Shown in pieces: positions 33,786-42,519 of a DNA stretch of 42,519 nt (the stretch's first letter is position 1; each line of letters starts with the position of its first letter). Position numbers and translations under genes: made by a program. This DNA comes from Ophiostoma sp. CBS 140.51 (lineage: Eukaryota > Ascomycota > Sordariomycetes > Ophiostomatales > Ophiostomataceae). Below the pieces are notes generated by a model. That model had not been told where the DNA came from. It worked only from the letters and a program-made list of their open reading frames with translations, and did not search any database. The stretch is taken from NCBI GenBank assembly GCA_029298735.1, contig JANSLP010000282.1:1-42519 (forward strand), in the 5' to 3' direction.

Positions 33786-36767
33786 ATGTTGGCCTCACGC
33801 CAGCTCCTGGGCAAGGCCGTCCGGAGCCATGCGGCTTTCGCCGGCTTCGCGATGCGTCGCACTATGGCCACTGTCTCTGACAGCCCGCTTGACCAGAAGG
33901 TAGGTCGAAACCTTTGAATGCCTCAGTTTTGCCTGTTATCTACCTCGCCCAATTGCATTGGCTAACAATGGCTTCTTCGCAACACACAGGTCCCCCAGAA
34001 CATCTGGGAGTCCAACAACTTCATCAACTACAAGAAGATGGCCGAGAACCTGGACATTGTCCGCGCCCGCCTCAACCGCCCTCTGACCTACGCCGAGAAG
34101 ATTCTGTACTCTCACTTGGACGACCCGCATGGTCAGGACATTGAGCGTGGTGTCTCCTACCTCAAGCTGCGCCCCGACCGCGTTGCTTGCCAGGACGCCA
34201 CTGCCCAGATGGCCATCATGCAGTTCATGTCGGCCGGCATGCCCTCCGTTGCCAACCCCGCTACCGTTCACTGTGACCATCTGATTGAGGCCCAGGTTGG
34301 TGGCCCTAAGGATCTGGCCCGTGCCATTGGCATCAACAAGGAGGTCTACGACTTCCTTGCCTCTGCTTGTGCCAAGTACAACATCGGTTTCTGGAAGCCC
34401 GGTTCTGGTATCATCCACCAGATTATCCTCGAGAACTACGCTTTCCCCGGCGGTCTGCTTATCGGCACCGACTCTCACACCCCCAACGCCGGTGGTCTCG
34501 GCATGTGCACCATCGGTGTCGGTGGTGCCGATGCCGTCGACGTCATGGCTGGCCTGCCCTGGGAGCTGAAGGCCCCCAAGGTCATTGGTGTTAAGCTGAC
34601 TGGCAAGATGTCTGGCTGGACTTCGGCCAAGGGTACGTACCTCCTTCCTCCAATTCACTCCAAAACCATGCATGGTCCACTTTAAAATTCCCCACTTTTA
34701 TATTCCCCTCCACCACCCACACAACATCACCAAAAACGGTCTACACCGGCCAAATCTCATCCGAATCGTTCAGATTGACTTTGCTAACGCTCATGACTTC
34801 CAGACATTATCCTCAAGGTCGCTGGTATCCTCACCGTCAAGGGCGGCACTGGCGCGATCGTGGAGTATGATTTTTTCCCCTGCCCACATTGACTGACATA
34901 TCCGGAACATAGCTAACACGAAACCTAGGTACTTCGGTAAGAACAAGTTCTTTCATCCTGTTTTTCTTTGATGTGGCTTTTGGCGACGTTATGAGACGAT
35001 TCACCGTCACAATGATGGCTTCTGTCTTTGGTCTGGTCGACGATTGTCATTTTGTCCCATCATTCTCGCCATCGTCGCCATTTCAGCCATCCCAACATAT
35101 ATTTCTTTCATCCGATAAGTCGTCTTTTTGCTTCGTTTACTAACCCCCTTCTCCAGGTCCTGGTACCGACACTTTCAGCTGCACGGGCATGGCCACCATT
35201 TGCAACATGGGTGCTGAGATTGGTGCCACCACCTCGCTGTTCCCCTACAACGACCGCATGTACGACTACCTTGCTGTGACCAAGCGCAAGAACATTGGTG
35301 ACTTCGCCCGCGTCTACGGCAACGGCCTGAAGGCCGATGAGGGCGCCGAGTACGACCAGCTGATCGAGATCGACCTGAACACCCTGGAGCCCCACATCAA
35401 CGGTCCCTTCACCCCTGATCTGGCCACCCCCATCTCCAAGTTCAGTGAGGCTGTCAAGGCCAACAACTGGCCCGAGGAGGTCAAGGTCGGCCTCATCGGC
35501 TCTTGCACTAACTCCTCGTACGAAGACATGACCCGCGCTGCCCACATCGCCCGTGACGCCATGGACCACGGCATCAAGGCCAAGGCCATCTTCACTGTCA
35601 CCCCCGGTTCCGAGCAGATTCGCGCTACCATCGCCCGCGATGGCCAGCTCGAGACCTTCGAGGAGTTCGGCGGCATGGTCCTGGCCAACGCCTGCGGCCC
35701 CTGCATTGGTCAGTGGGACCGTACCGATGTCGCCAAGGGCACCCCCAACAGCATTGTCTCGTCGTACAACCGTAACTTCACTGGCCGCAACGACGGCAAC
35801 CCCGCCACCCACGCTTTCGTCACCTCCCCCGACCTGGTCGTCGCCTTGACCATTGCCGGCTCGCTGCACTTCAACCCCCTGACCGACAAGCTCAAGGACA
35901 AGGACGGCAACGAGTTCATGCTGACCCCCCCTGAGGAGACCAACGGTCTTCCCCTGCTCGGCTACGACCCTGGTGAGGACACCTACCAGGCCCCCCCTGC
36001 CGACCGCTCGCAGGTCCAGGTCCAGGTTTCGCCCACCTCGGAGCGTCTCCAGGTTCTGTCTCCCTTCGCGCCCTGGAGCGGCAAGGACGCCACCGACCTG
36101 CCCATCCTGATCAAGTGTCAGGGTAAGACCACCACCGACCACATCTCCATGGCCGGCCCGTGGCTGAAGTACCGTGGCCATCTCGACAACATCTCCAACA
36201 ACATGCTGATCGGTGCCACCAACGCTGAGAACGGCGAGGCCAACAAGGTCCGCAACCAGCTGACTGGCGAGTACGGCGGTGTTCCCGATGTTGCCCGTGA
36301 CTACAAGGCCAAGGGTGTTCAGTGGGTCGTTATTGGTGACTGGAACTACGGTGAGGGTTCGTCCCGTGAGCACGCCGCTCTGGAGCCCCGTCACCTTGGT
36401 GGCCTGGCCATCATCACCCGTTCGTTCGCCCGTATCCACGAGACCAACCTGAAGAAGCAGGGCATGCTGCCCCTGACCTTCGTTGACCCCGCCGACTACG
36501 ACAAGATCAACCCCAGCGACCGCGTAAGTTTTCCCACATGACTATCTATCTTAACATTTTGACAAACATTTTACTAACACTCTATTCTAGGTGGATGTCC
36601 TGAGCACCGAGCTGGCTGTTGGCAAGCCCCTGACCATGCGCGTGCACCCCAAGGACGGTGCCGCTTTCGACATCCCTCTGGCCCACACCTTCAACGCCAG
36701 CCAGATCGACTGGTTCAAGAATGGCAGTGCCCTGAACACCATGGCCAAGAACGCCGCCAAGAACTAA
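33786..36767 (+). CDS. aco1: mitochondrial aconitate hydratase (aconitase)
   Basis: Six coding exons: 33786-33899, 33990-34632, 34804-34864, 34929-34936, 35157-36523 and 36591-36767, giving 789 residues. Aconitase interconverts citrate and isocitrate in the TCA cycle in the mitochondrial matrix. The N terminus (about 1-30) is rich in Arg, Ala and Ser without acidic residues, as for a matrix signal. The [4Fe-4S] ligands are Cys392 (in [11 protein letters not shown]), Cys455 and Cys458 (in [10 protein letters not shown]), with the 63- and 3-residue spacings of yeast Aco1. [11 protein letters not shown] and the swivel-domain motif [20 protein letters not shown] are intact. Introns are 90, 171, 64, 220 and 67 nt. 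The fourth exon is only 8 nt and completes the conserved EYFGPG segment. Codon use is the most biased in the window, consistent with high expression. Confidence 0.97.
34929..34936 (+). other. aco1: 8-nt microexon of aconitase
   Basis: GTACTTCG is bounded by CCTAG before and GTAAGA after. It supplies the last base of Glu273, Tyr274, Phe275 and the first base of Gly276. Without it exon 3 and exon 5 join out of frame. The preceding intron has CTAAC 16-20 bases upstream; the following one has TACTAAC near its 3' end. Confidence 0.9.
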
Positions 36768-38341
36768 GCGTCCTAAGTTGGTGAAAAGTCAAAATCAAAT
36801 CAAAAAATCTACAAATCCTAAAAAAAATCAGCCACTGAACATGTATAATTGAGAAGATGTAACGACACGGGGAGGTGGAGCAAGATGCTTCTGCCTTTTT
36901 CGTCTTCTTAGTTTCTTGTTTTTTTACACATGTGTCGCTTCATGCGTCGCTTTTGTTTGCGCCATCTTCGGTTCAGGATTTCTCACATAGGGAAGGGCGG
37001 CGCCGAGTACGGAGGGAGGTGGATTTGGGAAGAGATGTTACATACCATACGTATAACACGCGTTACATTTATATATCCGTTTTTACTTTTTTTTTTGCAA
37101 CTTTTAGGCATCTATATCCTTGACTGTGCAATCCATAATCAGCCTCATCTCGGACTACCCAGGCCAAAGAGCCTAGGGGGTGTAAATATGAAAAACAACG
37201 TTGATCTGGTGGCCCATGCCCATGCAATCGAAAGACGATCTGGGCGGCGCGGGCCGTTTGCTTGTACAAAGTTTTCGGGACTCAGTCCCAATAACCAATG
37301 AGGCCGAGTTTGAGTGTAATCGAGTTCTCGCGGACTTTCTTGGGGAGATGTCTGGGGTAATGCACCAGAGGACGCGGTCATATCAACTAATACACAAGAT
37401 ACGAGTGGTCACCAAGATGTAAGGAAAGAGTGCAGTCTAATTGGCTGATTTGTAGAAATATGGGGCTCTGAGTTGAGTGGTTATGATGCCCATCCACGTT
37501 CCCTGTCTGAACAACATCGCATGATGCTTGTCTTCACAATACATACAACCCATGCTTACATAGTCTTCAGACTCAAAATGTCACAAACTGTAAAGACATC
37601 GTCAACGATCGGATGTGCACGCACATATACAGCCTACCATTAAAGTACAAAGTGAACACACTCGAACACAATATTCGGCGTACACATACAAGGCCAAACG
37701 GGGCATACAGTCAGGGCATTCAAGTGAATAAAGTGCTATAGTATAGGAAGTAGTCAATATGAGAACTTCACGTGAAGCGGTTGAGAAAGGAAACGATGTA
37801 GATGTCAAGATGTAGACATCGATGGTATAGTCACGTGCATTATCACATGTAATGGCAACCCACAGCAACCTGCGTCTGGCTGGCGCGGCATCTGCGCCCA
37901 GCGACAGGGCCAAAAACCTTATGGCCGCCACTAGCACGCGGGAACGACGTGTAATCTGGCTTGCAAGGTTCTGTTGGCCCCTTCCCACCCGTTCCGTGGC
38001 AAGAGCGCACACACGACATCTCCTACACTGAACTGTCCCCTTCATCTACACCCTAAACACTACTTTTTGCATACACCACGACGATCCAAGCACAGCCTGC
38101 TGCCGACTGGTTCTCACCAGCGACGACGCGATACCAGCCAACGCGACCCAACCTCATTATTGCGCAGGACGACTCGTGGCAAGACGCCTCTTTTTGCGAC
38201 CTTCAAACCCAAGTCCATCTTTTCAGCCTCCTTTTTCCGCCACCACCCTTTGATCCAGCCTTTGATCCCAAGGCACACATTGCGGCTCCCGTGCATCTCG
38301 ATACTCTCCTTCTCCGAAGCTACCTCCATATCCCATTTACA
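36768..38341. other. 1.6 kb intergenic region
   Basis: It contains the aconitase 3' UTR and the promoter and leader of the rhomboid gene. A 147-codon minus frame (37602-38045) has no recognisable product and is probably chance. CACGTG-like words occur near 37833. Nothing else is recognised. Confidence 0.6.
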
Positions 38342-39345
38342 ATGCCTTCTCCGTCTCCCCAGCCGAGGCGTTCCGGCATCGCCGACTTGTGGACACCGCG
38401 CGGTTCTTCTTCTTCCGCGTCGGCATCGCCTGCCATGGCGGCCTTCAACCCCGCACGCTCTACGCGGTCTTACCTTGCGCGCCTGCCGCTCTTCACACGC
38501 GTCGTCGCCGGCCTGATTGTGGCTTTGTACCTGCTGGACTGGCTGCCGTTTTGGGACCTACGCGCCTGGGGCGGTCTCGTCCCGTCGAAGCTGTCTTTCG
38601 CGACTCGTACGTATCCGCCTCCTCTTCTGGCTTTGTCTCTCGCTCATGCACTGACAAACACATCTAGTCTACCGCACAAATACATTCCCTCTGATACACA
38701 TCAGCCTATTCCACATGGTTGCCAACGTGGTGGCTCTTGTGCCGCTAATGGACCGCTTTGAGTGCGAGCACGGCACGATCACAACGCTGGCGCTCTTCTT
38801 TGGACGTACGTGGACCTCCACACTTGACAGGATTGATTCAAGATTGCTCGCTAACACAACCAGCCTTTTCTACGCTCCCCGCGCTGATCTACGTCTTCTT
38901 CGAGCGCATCTTCCGCATGGACACGACCGTCATGGGCGCCAGCATCTGGGTCTTCCTCTTGTTGGGTGTCGAGGCCATTCGCACCTACCGCCAGAACCCC
39001 AACCTCATCGTTGCCTCCGTGCCCGTTCCGACCTGGGCAACGCCGCTCTTCTTCGTCTTCGTTATTGCCGTTTTTGTCCCTAACACGAGCCTGCCTGGCC
39101 ACTTGGCCGGTCTGGGCGTGGGCTACCTGTGCGGCCTGGGCTACCTCAAGTTCTTGTCTCCGCCCGAGTCAGCCCTTCGCTGGATCGAGGCCCGCCTCAA
39201 CCTGCTGGCGCGCGTCCCGCACTACGTCAGCGTCGACCAGAAGACGTACGGCCGCTTCGGTGTTCTGCCGAGCGTGTCGACGGGCGCGACGGGCGCAGCG
39301 CCGGCGATTGGCCTCGTGGGCTCGACCCAGCGTCTGGGGCCTTAG
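38342..39345 (+). CDS. rbd2: rhomboid intramembrane serine protease, Rbd2/RbdB type
   Basis: Three coding exons, 38342-38606, 38668-38805 and 38864-39345, give 294 residues; introns are 61 and 58 nt and all joins keep frame. Rbd2 (RbdB in Aspergillus) acts in the Golgi and ER membranes; in fission yeast and Aspergillus it cleaves the SREBP transcription factor for hypoxia and sterol responses. A cytosolic Ser/Pro-rich N tail (1-45) precedes about six hydrophobic helices. The likely catalytic serine is Ser161 in MGASIWVF and the histidine His214 in LPGHLAGLGVGY. The second helix carries H104-X3-N108, the rhomboid HxxxN motif. The extreme C terminus (GSTQRLGP) resembles the end of a Cdc48-binding SHP box, but its aromatic residue is missing. 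Orthology is by motif layout and overall similarity. Confidence 0.9.
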
Positions 39346-40118
39346 TCGTGCTCGTATGCTGTTTGAGCTAAAAGCTTGAGCTTTTCAACGTTTCATGCGC
39401 TGTGTCCCTTCCTCCTTTCTCTGTCTCTATTTTATGCTTCTCTCAACGCGCGAGTCTCGCGTTGTCTCATCATATCAAAACGGAGTCTAGTGCGGTCAAT
39501 GACTTATCGGTCTATTTGACCATTGTTTCTTGTTTTCTGCCTTCTGCTTTCTTGTTTCATGTTTCCGTTTTAGACTTATCCAGTTTGGCTTTGGCCAGTT
39601 TTTGGCGGTTTGTATTTGGAAAGCTTATGGGAGGCGTTTCGTTTTTGCTGTTACTCTTTTCTCTCTATTCTGTTCCTCGGGCGTTTTTTCACCTTCTGGT
39701 TTCTTCTGCCCGTTTCGCATGTTTCACACCTTACTTATTTTGTTAATACCTTTATATATCGGGACGCTGGATTGCGTGCCCAAAAAAGACCAGAAATTAA
39801 TGATAATAGACTACATTCGCGCCTGCCGTTTGTGCTTGCTCAAAGTAGTTGGTGAATTCTTTCCACCTTATTTGCATTAGAGTGTACGATGTAGTTGTCA
39901 TTGAAAGGTTGCCCGAATCAGAAAGAACATGTCGGTCGAGTGTGTCCAGCAAGTGTGGCGCTATATTATGCTTCTACCCGTTAATTAGCGGGTGGGGCTG
40001 CACCAGGCGCGAATAGGGGGCCGCCCGTCCCTGAACGCGCTAAAACTAGTAAAGCACAGCTGTTCGTGTCTCGTCAGAGCTTCACTTTCCACTTTCTTGT
40101 CCTCCTATCCCGCCCGCC
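39346..40118. other. intergenic region between rbd2 and gaa1
   Basis: T-rich 3' flank of rbd2, then the gaa1 promoter. A C/T-rich stretch at 40081-40115 probably marks the transcription start area of gaa1. No gene is supported. Confidence 0.6.
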
Positions 40119-40166
40119 ATGCGCATGTCCTCGCCATTGTGCTGTCGCCCACGATGCCGAGCTTAA
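40119..40166 (+). other. candidate uORF overlapping the gaa1 start
   Basis: ATG 40119 (G at -3) opens 15 codons ending in TAA 40164-40166. The gaa1 ATG at 40154 lies inside it in another frame. A second in-frame ATG is at 40125. If transcription starts upstream of 40119, ribosomes would need leaky scanning to reach gaa1. Confidence 0.5.
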
Positions 40167-42185
40167 TATGTGAGTCTACACGCACTGCAAGCATGTAAAA
40201 AGTAAGCACTCATAATCTCCTACTAACCTTCCAGCCTCTCTCGTTCGCTTCCGACGCGATCCGCGGCTTCTCAAGCTGCCTCCATATCTCTCCTTGCTCT
40301 GCATCTTGGTCGGCGTCGCCTCGTTGCTTGTGCTACCCCTCAACTCCTACTCACGACGCACCTACATCTCCGAAAATGCCCTGCTCCCGGGCCAGGTGCA
40401 CACCTACTTTGGCGGCAGCGACCAGCACGTCTTCCGCGCCTACAAACACGAAGTCAACGGCCTGCTCGACAGGTCCAACACGGCCATCAACGACCACCTC
40501 GAGCCCATCCTCGCGTCGGCTGGTCTGAAAGTCGGCCGCCAGAACTATACCTACCGGTCGGCGGGTGAGACGTTTGCTGGCCAGAACCTGTACGCTATTC
40601 TCCAGGCGCCGCGCGGCGACGCAACGGAAGCCCTGGTGCTTGTCAGCCCCTGGCGCAGCATCCACGACGTGCCCAACCCGCACGGCGTCGCCCTCGCGCT
40701 GGCCTTGGCGCGCTACTTCCGCCGCTGGTCGCTCTGGTCAAAGGACATTATCTTCTTGTTCCCGCCAGACAGCTTGACGGGGCCCCAGGCCTGGGTCGAC
40801 GCCTACCATGACGCCCACGATGGCCGCTATGTCAGCCCGCTGCCCCGCAAGTCGGGCGCACTACAGGGCGCCATTGCCATTGACTACACCAAGGCCGACC
40901 CGGCCGACAACGACGGCAACGGCAGCAGCCGGTTCACGGCCGTGCACATTGTCTACGACGGCGTCAACGGCCAGCTACCCAACTTGGATCTGATCAACTC
41001 GGTCGTCAACATTGCCGGTGGGCAGATGGGCACGGGTGTCTCCCTCCAAGAGATGTGGCGCCACGACGACGGCTACGCCGACCGCCTGCGTACGATGCTG
41101 CGCGGCATGCTGCGCCAGGGTCTGGGTGCTGCGACGGGTGCACACAGCGCCTTCATGGCCTACCACGTGGATGCCATCACGCTGCAGCCGTACACGGCCA
41201 CGGCCTTGACGCCCGAGGGAAACCTGGTTATCCAGGGCTGGCAGCACGACGAGATGGCCATGGGCCGGATTCTTGAGGGCACCTTCCGCAGTCTCAATAA
41301 CCTGCTGGAGCACCTGCATCAGAGCTTCTTCTTCTACCTGCTGATGGGCCGTGAGCGCTTTGTGAGCATTGGCACCTACCTGCCGAGCGCCATGCTGCTG
41401 GCTGCCAACTTTACCATCATGGCCATTGCCCTTTGGGTGCGCAGTGGTCAGGCCGTCCCGAAGCCAGAGGCCACAAAGGATGTCAAAGAGAAGAAGGGCA
41501 AGACTGCCGAGAAGGCTGTGTCGCCGTCGAGCGGCAACGGTGCCGAGGAGCGTGATCTCTTCCTGCCCCTGGCCGTTGTCACTCTCTGCCAGGCACTCGG
41601 CATGGCCCCGCTCTACCTCTTCAACCATGTCTCTACTTGGGTAAGTCCGCTACAATACTCGCATTGCTATTGAATCCCGTTATTTTCATGCACTAACACT
41701 TACAGCTCCTCACACCCGTCTTTATTGGCTTCGCTATGGCCAATGCCGTCCTACCCCACTTCATCTCCCGCGTCCTGACCACCTACTACCAAGCCACCGT
41801 CCAGCAGTATGACCTCATCAAGTCCTTCTCGCTGCTCTTGCTCGGCATGTTCTTGTCATCCCTGGCCACCCTCAACTTCTCGCTCGCTTTCCTTGTCGGC
41901 CTCCTCGCCAGCCCTCTGACGTTTATGCGCCCTGCACCCCGCAACGCCGTCCTACGCTGGCTCGCTACTGTTCTCCTCAACATCGTGTCCCCGCCGGGCG
42001 TGCTCGTTGTCTGCTGCGCCGTGTGGAAGCTGGACGTCGGCGAGGCACTGCGGCTGGCCGCTTTCGGCTGGGACGTCTGGGGTATGTACACGGCTGTCGT
42101 GCTGTGGTGTGTGTGGTGGCCGGCATGGCTGGCCGGGTCGGTGCTTGTCCTGGGCCGGCCGGCAGCGGCGTCGGCGGCAAAGTAG
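40154..42185 (+). CDS. gaa1: GPI transamidase subunit Gaa1
   Basis: Three coding exons, 40154-40169, 40235-41640 and 41706-42185, give 633 residues, close to yeast Gaa1 (614). Gaa1 is an ER membrane subunit of the GPI transamidase, which swaps a C-terminal peptide for a glycolipid anchor. A membrane anchor (about 22-42) is followed by a large lumenal domain related to M28 peptidases (about 50-355), with the family start SRRTYISENALLPGQVHTYF. Several C-terminal helices follow, including about 365-385, 440-470 and 490-625. A Lys/Glu-rich loop (about 388-425) separates them. The 16-nt first exon gives MPSLI and splits a serine codon; its 65-nt intron has TACTAAC and CCAG. The second intron (GTAAGT..TTACAG) is also 65 nt. 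An overlapping uORF lies at the start codon. Confidence 0.94.
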
Positions 42186-42519
42186 TTGCGAGCGTAATAG
42201 GTATAAGCACCAGAAGGGGTGCCATGTCTAGGTTTGTGGGTTGAAGTGAGAGCTGTCGCACTCATAGAACGACCTCGGGTGAGGCGGTCGTCTAATATTA
42301 TTTATCCCCTCGGTCATGTTTGATGGGAAACGGAAAAAACAAAGGCGTTTGTCAATTAGAGAGTCACGAGGCTGCATTGCAATGGACTGCATTGTATGTC
42401 CTCGCATATTAGTTTTTGTTTATTTGGATAGCGATCTCGCATGTACTGGTCTTGATTTTATTACTTATAAATTTAATTCAAATATATGTTCAAGGTTTTG
42501 ATTTTATTGTGGTTGGGAA
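42186..42519. other. 3' flank of gaa1
   Basis: AT-rich sequence to the window edge, presumably the gaa1 3' UTR and beyond. ACGACC (42269-42274) and GGTCGT (42286-42291) could form a small hairpin. No other gene is seen. Confidence 0.55.

Noticed and set aside
35108..36439. 443-codon open frame antisense to aconitase
   Set aside because: It mirrors the strongly C-ending codon bias of the real gene, has Gly/Val/Asp-rich composition with no domain, and the sense strand is unambiguous aconitase.
37602..38045. 147-codon minus frame upstream of rbd2
   Set aside because: Cys-rich without motif spacing, and opposite the rbd2 promoter and leader.
1..42519. tRNA genes, transposons, biosynthetic clusters, CRISPR arrays
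   Set aside because: Scanning for A/B-box pairs, transposase or reverse-transcriptase motifs and regular spaced repeats found none; a covariance-model tRNA search would settle the tRNA question.

Overview
The window is nuclear DNA of a filamentous ascomycete, most likely a Sordariomycete. The evidence is a full-length White Collar-1 photoreceptor with fungal GATA-finger architecture, short introns (58-220 nt) with GT..AG ends and CTAAC-type branch sites, codons that prefer C in the third position, a dispersed single-copy 5S rRNA gene, and long pyrimidine-rich leaders. I cannot name genus or species from sequence alone.

Layout. Bases 1-6817 hold no protein gene I can support. They contain one 5S rRNA gene (3289-3407, + strand) with a T-run terminator. 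An RTA1-family seven-helix membrane protein follows (6818-7988, +). After 4.4 kb without a recognisable gene comes a 569-residue Gln/Ser/Pro-rich protein of unknown function (12503-14212, +). It converges on wc-1 (14980-18525, -). A 3.9 kb stretch upstream of wc-1 carries a short uORF and two paired CGATN elements that resemble light-response elements. Next is the karyopherin Kap121/Pse1 (22465-26160, -, 5 exons), divergent from the CBS-domain protein Sds23 (28273-30174, +, 4 exons). Sds23 converges on the zinc-finger ribosome-export factor Bud20 (30729-31217, -, 2 exons). Mitochondrial aconitase (33786-36767, +) has 6 exons including an 8-nt microexon. The rhomboid protease Rbd2/RbdB (38342-39345, +, 3 exons) and the GPI-transamidase subunit Gaa1 (40154-42185, +, 3 exons) close the window.

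These are independent, mostly housekeeping eukaryotic genes and not a cluster or operon. Themes are light sensing (wc-1), nuclear import and 60S export (kap121, bud20, plus the 5S gene), PP2A control (sds23), central metabolism (aconitase) and membrane processing (rbd2, gaa1). I found no transposon, CRISPR array, tRNA or biosynthetic cluster. The most interesting details are the aconitase microexon, the overlapping uORF at the gaa1 start, the wc-1 upstream region, and a degenerate SHP-like tail on Rbd2. Exon boundaries were derived by hand from frame continuity, splice signals and family conservation, with no transcript data.
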